Positions 51,271-61,893 of a stretch of 64,000 bases of DNA are shown here, in pieces. Below the pieces are notes generated by a model. That model saw only the letters and a list, made by a program, of their open reading frames with translations, had not been told where the DNA came from and searched no databases. Source of the stretch: Gymnorhina tibicen (lineage: Eukaryota > Chordata > Aves > Passeriformes > Artamidae). The stretch covers positions 2,422,679 to 2,486,678 of the forward strand of contig VXAZ01000289.1 of assembly GCA_013399875.1 (NCBI GenBank). The letters run 5' to 3'. Both the position numbers and the translations under genes were made by a program. Position 1 is the first letter of the stretch, and the number at the start of each line of letters is the position of its first letter.

Positions 51271-51884
51271 CTGATGGGATCAAAAGAAAGATGGACCCTC
51301 TACATGGACCCCACATGCATGATATGATGATGAATTCTCTGTAGTTTTTAACACTTGGGCATTTAAGTAGCATGACGCAATTTTTTCCATTGCATTTTAT
51401 CAACTGATTGGTTTATTGCCTAGAAAAAGATGAATTAATACATGGTATATAAATACGTGATAAAAATGGTACTACTTGATGTAATGCAATTATAACTGTT
51501 CACCTTACATACATCTGCCTGACTTATGTATACGTGATGTGTGGTCAGTACTGCCCTTTTTGACTTGGAGAGCAAGGTTCATACAAACAAAGGAGTTCCA
51601 AAAGGTTTACAAGCCTTACTGCTGACGTGAAGACAAAAATGAATTTAATAGAAAGGAAGGAGCATAACAATAACTTATAAGCATATGTTAATGAGAATTC
51701 AATACACAAAGGGTGAACTGGAAATATTTGCAATGTGGGTGACACAGTTTATAGGTATTTAAATTTGATTTAAAAGACTGAAAATGGATGATGATATTTT
51801 TTCCTCAAATTTTTTACAAAATAGTTTTCGTTCATAGACCAGTTCTAAGTGAACCTAGTGTGGATTTTGAACCAAATTAACTTT
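51271..51884. other. Unique AT-rich sequence, no gene seen
   Basis: Nothing recognised before the hexanucleotide array. Confidence 0.55.
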
Positions 51885-51982
51885 CTTTTCCTTTTCCTTT
51901 TCCTTTTCCTTTTCCTTTTCCTTTTCCTTTTCCTTTTCCTTTTCCTTTTCCTTTTCCTTTTCCTTTTCCTTTTCCTTTTCCT
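51885..51982. repeat. (CTTTTC)16 hexanucleotide array
   Basis: About 16 uninterrupted copies of CTTTTC, 98 bp in all, with pyrimidines on the plus strand. It lies 0.9 kb from the larger TTCTC array with the same strand bias. Confidence 0.96.
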
Positions 51983-52860
51983 GTCTTTCTTTCACAACTA
52001 AATAAATTGGCTATTTTTATGTCAGAGGAACCTATATAAAAATATAACCATATCAATGTAAATTCTTCCTCTGTATGTTCAAAATAAAGAATACTTTTAA
52101 CTTGGGATCTGATTCAGTACTGAAATATAGAAGAGTAGCCTTATATGAAGGTAATAGTTGAAATCACAGACATGAATTAAACGATAATAGTAAAGTCAGC
52201 ACAATTGCATCCATAAATTTGTCATCTGCTAAACTCCCTGAAAGGAGGAAGACAAAACAGTTGTTATGAAAATATTTTATGATATTTCAGTTGTGCAATA
52301 TTAAAATAGTTAAATACACAATAAAAGGATTTTTCTGCTTGACTAAAACAGTGCCTGTAAAGCTGAAACAGTGCATGAAATGCAATCAGACTGGAAACTC
52401 CTGGAGGGAGTATACACAATATACAAATAGGTCTGTATATACAATACCAGCATGAGCAGAAGCACTTATAAAGATGGAGGTTTTTTTAATATTTCATACA
52501 TGAGGTACATATAAAATCTGAGTGCCATTCTGAATTTTATCATGAGTGAAAATTTCTTACTATGAATTGATTCTTTTCTCCCCTCTGTCAGTGCTTGTGT
52601 CATCAATGCCTCTTGCAGACAGAGGTGGTTTGTAATAGCCTCCTAGATCCTTGCACCCACTCAGCTTCCATGACAGGACTGAGTTCTACTTTTTTTCTCA
52701 TCCTTCAGCTACTATTTTAAGAGTTCATATGACTGTCATCCAGCATTCCAGAAATTTGTCAAAGCTCAAAGGCAGGAGAGTTTAATGGCAGATAGCTATG
52801 AATTGCTATTTCAGTAGAGTTTAAGTTTCAGACTGATTTAAAAAAGCTGTTTTTTCTCTC
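51983..52860. other. Unique sequence between two polypyrimidine arrays
   Basis: No repeat family or gene recognised. The last bases, TTTTTTCTCTC, lead into the pentanucleotide array. Confidence 0.55.
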
Positions 52861-53555
52861 TTCTCTTCTCTTCTCTTCTCTTCTCTTCTCTTCTCTTCTC
52901 TTCTCTTCTCTTCTCTTCTCTTCTCTTCTCTTCTCTTCTCTTCTCTTCTCTTCTCTTCTCTTCTCTTCTCTTCTCTTCTCTTCTCTTCTCTTCTCTTCTC
53001 TTCTCTTCTCTTCTCTTCTCTTCTCTTCTCTTCTCTTCTCTTCTCTTCTCTTCTCTTCTCTTCTCTTCTCTTCTCTTCTCTTCTCTTCTCTTCTCTTCTC
53101 TTCTCTTCTCTTCTCTTCTCTTCTCTTCTCTTCTCTTCTCTTCTCTTCTCTTCTCTTCTCTTCTCTTCTCTTCTCTTCTCTTCTCTTCTCTTCTCTTCTC
53201 TTCTCTTCTCTTCTCTTCTCTTCTCTTCTCTTCTCTTCTCTTCTCTTCTCTTCTCTTCTCTTCTCTTCTCTTCTCTTCTCTTCTCTTCTCTTCTCTTCTC
53301 TTCTCTTCTCTTCTCTTCTCTTCTCTTCTCTTCTCTTCTCTTCTCTTCTCTTCTCTTCTCTTCTCTTCTCTTCTCTTCTCTTCTCTTCTCTTCTCTTCTC
53401 TTCTCTTCTCTTCTCTTCTCTTCTCTTCTCTTCTCTTCTCTTCTCTTCTCTTCTCTTCTCTTCTCTTCTCTTCTCTTCTCTTCTCTTCTCTTCTCTTCTC
53501 TTCTCTTCTCTTCTCTTCTCTTCTCTTCTCTTCTCTTCTCTTCTCTTCTCTTCTC
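52861..53555. repeat. (TTCTC)139 pentanucleotide array, 695 bp
   Basis: By reading, 139 copies of TTCTC (GAGAA on minus) run without a single substitution or indel, ending in TCTCCTTC. Because five is not a multiple of three, all frames cycle through the same five codons and contain no stops. That produces a 260-residue Arg/Glu/Lys frame on minus (repeat REEKR), which is not a gene. Such purity at this length implies recent expansion or homogenisation. The tract can form triplex DNA and is prone to assembly error. Confidence 0.98.
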
Positions 53556-56500
53556 TCTCCTTCTTTTTATAGTAGCAGTGAGAGAATTAGCTTCTACACC
53601 CAATCCTCATATAGGAAAAAGTGCTCCTGTGTGAGGATTAGAATCAAATGTTTATGTCAAAAAGCTCAATAAAGAGCATGATGTTGCATCCCTGAAATTG
53701 AAACACTTTAATTATTTAATTATTTATAAGCATGATCAGTTCCTGGCATACAGGAAAATCCACAGGATTTAGGCAATCAGATGTCAAATCATCAAGGATT
53801 TAAGCAGCTAGCATACTTGCTCTCTATTCATATTTGAATAAAATATTTATTAAGTGACTTCTAGTAACAAATGAATTAATAAAAATGTACTTGCTCTGAA
53901 ATGTTACCAAAATATAAAGGAATAAAATGACTTGCTATAAATAACTGGATTCTTTCTCATTTTGTCTATTAAATGGATAAGAGATGTTAGTAAGCAGCAG
54001 AGAACTTCCTCATATCTTAAGTCCCATTTATCAGTTGAGAATATCAGAATAATAGCATTAAATATACACCATACCTTAGCTGCTGTTACAAGATCTTCTG
54101 AATATTTATAAAGTAGAATCTGAAGGGTTTTTTCATGGAAGGAGCAGGAAGTTGGATTTAATGCTGTAATACTTCTTTGAAATATAATAGTATGCCTTTC
54201 TTACTTTCTTATTGTTCTCTGGCACACTGTTCCAGGTTATTCAGCAAATCACAGCGAATTGTTCTATTACCCTTCCCTAGACTGCAAAAAGACATGTCAA
54301 AATCTGTTTCAAGAAACCCTGGCTCTGTCTTTTGAGTGTTCTTCAAGGTGACTGCCTTCCTCATGCCATCCCCCACAGAACATGCCCATTAAGGAATCAC
54401 CACAGCAGAGAAAGCAGCCAACAGCAATGAGCACTAACCCGCTCTTGCACTGATTTCAGCCCAAGAAGTGGCTGGTAACAAGATCACAAGCTAATGCAAA
54501 CAGGCCTTGAGAGCTAAGAGCTCTGGGGAATAGCTCCCTGCATCTGTGGTTCCATCAAAAGGAATCAGTTTGCACTGTCTAGGAGTAAGTGTAAGGCCAA
54601 AATATGCCATACTAGGGACAGAGAAATAATGGTGCAATGGAAAAAGTTTAATATATGCAAAGAAATCTACATAATATAATTCTTAAAAAATCAAAATCTG
54701 TCAATAGTATTTATCTGTTTTGAATCACAGATAATGATGTTGGTAAACGCAGTAAATGTGAATGGTTAAAATTACTATTACCTAAACCATTTAGACTAAT
54801 CTAAGATATGGCTTACGTTTAAATGGATATTGGTCATCAACAATAAGAAAAAAAAGAATAAATTGTGCATGCCAGTAAGCAAGAAGAAAATTCCAGCCTC
54901 GTAAGGGAAATGCATGAGGTGGGCATAATAAATAACAGCAAAACATCCAGAGTGTACTGTATTTTTTCCACGCATCCTTATCTAAGTGTCTTAAATGCGG
55001 GGATACACCTTAGTGTTGGAATACATGAGAATGAAGTCACCAGTGGGAAAGGCTAATAAGAGCAGGATGCCTTGATTTTGCTGCTGTGAAATTATCAGTG
55101 AAACTGAGGTTCATGATCTGGACTTTTCTTCCTGTCCTCAGGAAAATGATTAATTAGCTTTTTCTTTTAAAACAGAAATGTTGGTAGACCAGTCATCCAG
55201 GAAACGGGGGGCCTGACTGGTGAGCAGCTGAGTCCTCATGGTCTGGTCTAGACAGGGATTATTTCTCCACCTTTTGTTTCGCTGAACAAAATTTGATGCT
55301 AATTGGGCTATCAGTAGAAAAACATAAGTAAGCCTTGCTCTATAGTCTGAGGGGTGTTAGTAAAAGGTTCAGTTTCCTTTATTCACACTGGCATTACATT
55401 TTGTGTCAAAGACTCATCAGATAAGGTACTGAATTCAATGGCCCTTTTTGTATTTACAAATTCCTCTCAGAAGTCCCAATTACCTGAATAACCAAAAACC
55501 AAAAGGAAGAACTTGTAGCTCCTTTAAAAGTAGATGTTGCAGAAACTTGTACATTTTCCTTCTGATTTTTGTTTTATTGGTATTTATAGTTTTTATGTTA
55601 ACGTTTGGCTAAATTTTTGGAGATATGGGGTTTTCCCTTTTGGTGTAATATGCAAGAACACAAGAGAGTAGAGAAGGGAGGAAGACTGTAAAGAAGAGAT
55701 GGGAGGTAGCCAAAAGTCCCAGGAAATTCCCAGGATTCTTGGAGTACAAGAAATTATGGCACAGAGTGGCAGAGAGTTTGAAAATAATAACAATTTTGCT
55801 ATTATTAAATAGACTAGATATCCTATTTCCTGAATCAGAAAGAATGACATGAGTAACACTGCTAAAGAAGGGAGCTGGTAGACTTAATGGCAGCTGTTTC
55901 AGGGACTGGAGAACATCTGTGACATGACCTGAGATCATAAGAAGAAATAATTTATAAAGTACGTTGCCCTTCTCACATTATCAACAATTAAAACTACGAA
56001 GAAAAGATCTGAATTTACAGCAGCTCAGTAAAAGGCCCAGTATAAGCCAGATCATTTCTAACTAAGTTCCACAAATATATATACGCAGGAAAGCATTAAT
56101 TATGCAAGCCAATGGTATTGAGAAGTGCATAACTGGGCAGCAATAATTTTTAAAAACTCATCATTAATTGGTCAAAATCTGTATTTGTTACTATACTGTT
56201 TGAAGCTGATTTCAGGGAAAATGCTTTGTTTTTTAAAGGATATTTTACAGAAAGATTAATAATTAGCATAAATAAACATATTTTTCATATTTACTTTTGT
56301 TTGAATATTTTTTAGAAGAATTTAAAATTGTAACTGTTATTTTACTGGAGATACTGATTTAGCAACAGACCTGAATTTTTGTTAGTTCTGATTTTCACTT
56401 GTCTTTTCAGCTTGTCATTTTATACTGTTGTTCAATAAATCAGGAACAGAAGCAACATTCTAATAGATGACTAATTGTGAATTTAAAGTTCAAAATGAGC

Positions 56501-56930
56501 AGATAAATTCATTTGTTAGGACACAAAATGGAAAGAAACTTACAAATAATTTCTGGTAGGGAATACTTAAGAGAGCCTTGTAATCTGCTTTTGAATATTT
56601 CATGCAGAAAAAAAAAGAAAAAGAAAAATGGCAACAAAATCCAGTACATAAATCATTTATTTTGAATTATTCACTTGTCTGTATCCTGGTAAAATGCTTA
56701 AATATAATTTCACCATGTTGGACCATGATGTGATGACATCTAGTGTTGCAATATTGAAATAATCTGTTCTATCAGAACATGAAAAAAATCCCAACAATTT
56801 GGTATTTGGAATGAAGTCTCCCTTCTGACTCATTTAATATCTAAGCCTGAGAGCAATTTGGTGTGTTTTGTAGCTCTTCCTGATGTTACAAAACACAAAA
56901 TTATAATTGAATTCTGCCAGAGGGGCAAGA
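53556..56930. other. Unique AT-rich sequence, no gene seen
   Basis: No repeat or RNA gene recognised. A 15-bp plus-strand segment just after TGCACTGATTTCAG (ending 54458) and before CTG|GTAACA has good splice signals but is far too short to support. Confidence 0.5.
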
Positions 56931-57022
56931 AAAAGAGAAAAAAAAAAAAAAAGGAAAAAAGGAAAAAAAAAAAAAAAACAAAAGAAGAAGAAAAAAAAAG
57001 GAAAAAAGGAAAAAAAAAAGAA
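56931..57022. repeat. A/G-rich low-complexity tract
   Basis: Poly-A runs are broken by GG and GAAGAAG words, with GGAAAAAAGG occurring more than once; the plus strand is nearly all purine. It lies about 145 bp before the CR1 at 57168 and may derive from a decayed poly-A or microsatellite. Confidence 0.9.
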
Positions 57023-57167
57023 ACATAATTAAATCTGGAAATTCTTCCTGCTCTGCTTGATTCTGTTTTCAGAAGTATTTTGTATAGAAGAAACAAAACT
57101 GCACCAAGTTTTCTGAAAGGATGAAAACAGCACTAGGAGTTAGCAAAAGTTATGTGGTACTATAGTA

Positions 57168-57635
57168 GTCCAGAGCAGGCCACAAAGATGATCAGACAGC
57201 TGGAACACCTCTCTTATGAAGATGGGCTGAGAGTTGAAGTTGTTCAGCCTGGACAAGAAAAGGTTCCTGGGAGACTTTACAGCACGTTCCAATGCCTAAA
57301 GGGGGCTGCAAGAGAGCTGGAGAGAGACTTTTTACAAGGGCATGTAGTGATAGGAGAAGGGAAAATGGCTTTAAACTGAAAGAGGGTGGGTTTAGATTAG
57401 ATATTGGAAAGAAATTTTTTGCTGTGAGGGTGGTAATGCACTGGAATAGGTTGCCTGGAGAAGTTGTGGATGCCCCATACTTGGAAGTGTTCAAGGCCAG
57501 ACGGGATGGAGCATTTGGACAACACTCTCAGGCACACTGTGTGATTCTTGGGGTGGCCTGTGCAGGGCCAGGAGTTGGACTCAATGATCCTGATGGGTCT
57601 CTTCAAACTCAGCATGTTCTATGATTCTATGATTT
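57168..57635 (+). mobile_element. CR1 LINE, 5'-truncated, best preserved copy (ORF2 C-terminus, 3' UTR, octamer tail)
   Basis: The 468-bp piece starts in ORF2. The first frame encodes KMIRQLEHLSYEDGLR. After a frameshift between about 57236 and 57292 a second frame gives GERLFTRACSDRRRENGFKL, HWNRLPGEVVDAP and LEVFKAR, all typical of the end of CR1 reverse-transcriptase polyprotein. The 3' UTR has GGGCCAGGAGTTGGACTC and the tail TTCTATGATTCTATGATTT. The ending resembles CR1-J-type elements, a subfamily call made from memory. It is truncated and frameshifted, so it is inactive. It is in the same orientation as most other CR1 pieces in the window. Confidence 0.95.
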
Positions 57636-60600
57636 GAGCAATCTGTTCTAGGAGAAGATATTTGTCCCAGTGGCAGGACATGGTCCCTTTGAACCAAAAA
57701 ATTCTGGGACTCTATAGAATCATAGATAGTCTTGAGCAGCCAATGATTATCAAGGCACAGAAGATCTGTTGAAATAAAACTGGCTGTAAAAGACGCCACA
57801 AAAAATTTAAATCCTTTAAAATGAATTTTTATCCTCTTAAGTGGCAATAGCTACTGAAATCAAAAGAAAATCTTCCACTCATTTGGCTGGACTCTATCAC
57901 ATTTCAAGTATATTGATTTGGAAAATGCTCGGAATTCATGATTCCTTGTCAGTAAATAGACTTTTCTGTTCTCAGTAATGCTTCAACAGATCTTAATTCT
58001 AACATCTCTATTGCATAAACTCAATGCACAATTTCAGTATTAAAATCTGAAAATACTTTGTGTTTTGCCATAAGGTTGGTCAGTATAAAGGAGATTTAAA
58101 CCAGTCCAGAACACAAATATAGAAATCTACAGGCTTATAAGAAAATTATTTCTAAAAATTCCTTTTGGATGTATCAGTGAAGCCTAGTTTTACAAAGGCC
58201 AAATTCTGCTGTGATTCTGCTGAATTGAAGCTTGAGCATGGAAAATTTGGAACCATTCAGCAAAGCTAAGCAGAAAACAATTTACATTTTAAAGATTCAT
58301 ATAATTCCTTAAATATCATCAGCGGCACTACCCCAGTGCTTACTACTAAGTGAACACTTAATTCCTTTGTCAAATTGAGCTTTAGCTAGCAATGAAATTA
58401 GTACCTACTCATCCAGTCAGACAATCAAAAATGTGTAAAAATAAATACTGAAACTTAGACAAAACCAGTACAACTATACAATCAGCTACCCATGTATTCA
58501 GAAAGAACCTAATGACTTCCAGGCCATTAAATATATCTGACAATACACTGTCTTTTTCTTTCAACCAGTTTAAAATTTGTTTTGCTTTGTAATAGCTCTC
58601 GTCAACTCCTGACCACTTGTCTATGCTTTAAAAACAGAGATTTAAAAAAAGAATAAATGAAAAACCTATTTTGCCTCTGAAAGCCTTGAGCTGTGGAGGA
58701 TGGAAAGACATTAAACACTAAGTGCAACTTGAAGATACAAAAGAAACCACTCTAAATATAAGGTTGAATATGTAATAAATATGCTTTTCCAAAGCTTTTC
58801 CAAAGCAGAATAGGTCTCACATGATATGGTTTGACATGACAGACAGCACTGGTTGTCATTATTTGCAAGTATAACAGGTCCTTAGAGCAGATTCCAAGTG
58901 GTGCTATGGTAGTGTGTGTCACCTTGCATAATACAGACCTACTGAGTCAGGCTTATCATCCTTATCACCTCTAAAAATCCCTCACGATGGATTTCAAAAT
59001 CTAGTCTAATTTTCCCAAAAAACTTTGACTTAGATTGGAAGTTCTTAAAATATTTGGAGATAGAAAAAGATACATATATCCCCCTTGCAACTTAAATTTT
59101 ATGATTGGTCCCATTGAATTCACGAAGGGATGTATGTGTCCTGATCCCCAGTGTGTCAGTTAGTACAGTGAGACACCTTGGACAGCCTCTGCAATTCACA
59201 GAGCAGAGCAAGGCAGCTGCATGAAGAGAAGAACTTTTCCGTGGGTTGTTTGATGCCCAGCATACCAAGAGAGGTAAGCCTACGCCAGCCAAGAAGCATG
59301 TTTTGGGTTGCTTCCTCAGACTAAAGCACTGGCTTGTGGCTTTGTCAATATTTAGAAATGGAGTTGATAGGCAGAAATTCTTTTATGTGTTTAGGAACCT
59401 GCAAAAAAGCCACATGCTTGTCATTACAGCCTGGTGGTAGACAGTGTGTGACTGGGGTCCTTGGTCCTGCTTTCCTGGGCAATAATACCACCTGGAAGTG
59501 GATGCACAGTGGCATCACTGAGTTGCATTTTCTTTCTATTCCTCCTTCTAAATAATGGACAGATTTTGGGGCCTAATGGAAAGCTAAAACTCCTGCATTT
59601 GGGTTCTGGAAATGAACACATTCTCCTGAAATGAAAAGTCCTGAATTTCAGTTCCTCCTGTCAATGTAGGTTTATGCCAAAGTCTTTTTAATTCCAAAAA
59701 TATAAACACCTCTCAAAGTAGAGAGCATGGCTACCATGACCTTGATACTGTCCAACAGTTTTGTCCTTACTACTCTGTGGAGATCATGCAAAGATTTTTC
59801 TTTGTATTTTCTATTTTGTCAGTATAGCAAAATAGTTGGTGAAAACATCTCGGACTAGTTAGAACTTCTTGGTGATAGAAAAAACATGCATTTTTTACAT
59901 TTGTGACATTTCCCCCAGTGCTATTAAGTAAGCTCATAAATCAGAAAGTCTTTTATGTCAAAACTGATCAAAGTACTTTTGTTTTTAATTTCACATTTAT
60001 TTCAGTTTCTCTTCCTAAAATCAGCATTTACAACATGAATCAATCGTATATGCAGACAGACCTTGCTTGAAAAATTGGTCCAGGAATTGTCTTTGAGTTC
60101 AAAGCACAAAGACCACAGCTTCTTTTCTGCAAGTGTCTTCAGTGAAAATGCTACAATTGTCAGCAACAAAAGAATGAGTTTTGAGAACTTATGTGCAATC
60201 CCAAAGACAAGACTTTTATGACTAGAAAAGCTAAACAAAACACTTAAGATTTTATTTTGCCAAGTTATGACACATATCAGCACATAACTAACATGTCTTA
60301 ATATTTTTGAAATTAAATACCAACACACTTTCTTACATGCACCATTCAAAGTATTAGGCTTATATTTGTATGGCTTCAGTAGTTTGAGAAAAGACAATGT
60401 GATAATTAATGTCATGCAAAAATTAAATAAATCATTAACAGTTTTAATTTATTGCATAAATTTATTTTTATTATACCAGTTCATTCACAAGCTGATATAG
60501 AAATTGTTGTATTCTGCATTATCTGGAGAAGCACAATAGCATTTGAAAGGAGTTGCTTGTGCTGCATACATGCAAGGATATGTGTTAATGCTGATGGCAC

Positions 60601-61648
60601 TAATGCTCAAGGTATCTTTTGGACATACATTCTGCTTTAAGTTGCCTGTGATATTTGTTTAAGAAAGCAAGCTTTTTTGGTTTGTTGAGGTTTTTTTCGG
60701 GATTTGGTTTTTATTTTTGCTACTTAACTTTTATTTTAGTGTGTTTTGTCTCTTGAAGATCTACTCCAGGCATCTGAGTCCAGTAATCACTTCACAAGCT
60801 CAGTTTGCCAAAAAGTTTAATACTGATTCTCTAGTACCTGCCACCTGCCAGAAACCATTTGCTATGCAAGTGGTGAAACATTATCTTACCGATTGAGTCA
60901 AGCCTAGTTTATTTTCACTCTGATTTTTGTCTTGATAACAGTGTATAGAAAATGTAAGTTAAACCCTTGAGGGGGTTAACCAGCTTGATAGTCCAGACAG
61001 TAACACGCTGCCAGTTATTTCCTTATTCTCTTATTTCTATATTTTTTTCTGCTTTTAATGGCAAGCAGATCTCTTCATCTTGAAAAATAGCAATGCAGGA
61101 TAAGCAGTCACTCATGATGAAACTGAATGTGCTTGAACTTGCTCAAATAGCAAGAGATTTTTCATCTTAAAGTTTTGCAAATGTGCATACTTTTGGAAGT
61201 ATCTTCTTTAGTGCTTCTATGTCATTAACATTCATGTGATGAAGATTGGAAAAGAACACTGTAATTTGAAATATTTATTTTCAATATAATCTTTATTTCT
61301 ACCAGCAAAAGAAATTCTCAAAAAGGGAAATAAAAACGAAAAAAGCAATGAAAAGGGCTATCCCCTGCCCACCAGTGCACTCCAAAGAGGGCACTGGTTC
61401 ATTCTGAGAGTCTGACCTAGCAAGGATTGAAATGTGAAACTAGTCTAAGAGATTGAAAGTAAAGACAAGAAAAATTTTCATGACCTGGTTTGCTATACCA
61501 AAGCTTTCACTACAAGCTAGTTCAAATTAAGTCAAATTTTCCTACAGCTGGAATTACACAACTGCCATGAAATGGTGGAAGTTGCAGGATCCTCAATAGT
61601 GACATATTAGGGAAATTTTTGGAAAAAAAGGCAAAATTTTTTCACATA
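57636..61648. other. Unique AT-rich sequence, no gene seen
   Basis: A short TAGAATCATAGATAG string at 57715-57729 recalls a minus-strand CR1 tail, but no body follows. A plus-strand segment ending at the donor GAGAG|GTAAGC (GT at 59274) has stops in all frames. A 137-codon minus-strand frame at 60002-60415 lacks splice or homology support. An 11-bp duplication (GCTTTTCCAAA twice) lies at 58783-58804. Confidence 0.45.
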
Positions 61649-61893
61649 TGATGCGTTGACCCTGACCAGCAACTAAGCACCCACCAGTCACTTGCTGTCC
61701 CCCTTAGTGGGATGCAGGAGAGATTTGAAAGAGGAAAAGTGAGAAAAACTCATGGGTCAAGAAAAAGACACTTGAATACATGAAGGAAAAACTGAGGAAA
61801 AAACCCAAGTGATGCAAAGGCAAGCATTCAACACCTCCCACTAGCAGACTGATGCCCAGCCAGTCTCCGAGCAACAGCTTCTTTGGTAGGACT
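61649..61893 (-). mobile_element. Endogenous retrovirus LTR fragment (3' part), minus orientation
   Basis: The plus strand reads TGATGCGTTGACCCTGACC then AGCAACTAAGCACCCACCAG, GTGGGATGCAGGAG, AAACTCATGGGTC and GATGCCCAGCCAGTCTCCGA. This order matches my memory of the reverse complement of a common avian retroviral LTR, from its terminal TG inward. The 5' half of the LTR and any internal region are absent, so it is a truncated solo LTR. The family name is not certain. Divergence is substantial, which implies an old insertion. Confidence 0.72.

Noticed and set aside
52821..53603. 260-residue minus-strand frame of repeated REEKR
   Set aside because: It is the translation of the GAGAA microsatellite, which cannot contain stops in any frame. 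There is no unique coding sequence, promoter or splice context.
57715..57729. TAGAATCATAGATAG, like the start of a minus-strand CR1
   Set aside because: No CR1 body follows to the right, so a short octamer-like match alone is not enough.
59152..59273. Plus-strand segment between a CCCCAG acceptor and GAGAG|GTAAGC
   Set aside because: Every frame is closed by stops. At most it is a noncoding exon, with no further support.
60002..60415. 137-codon minus-strand frame
   Set aside because: The translation is rich in Leu, Lys, Ile and Ser as expected from AT-rich DNA, and I see no splice signals, start context or family motif.
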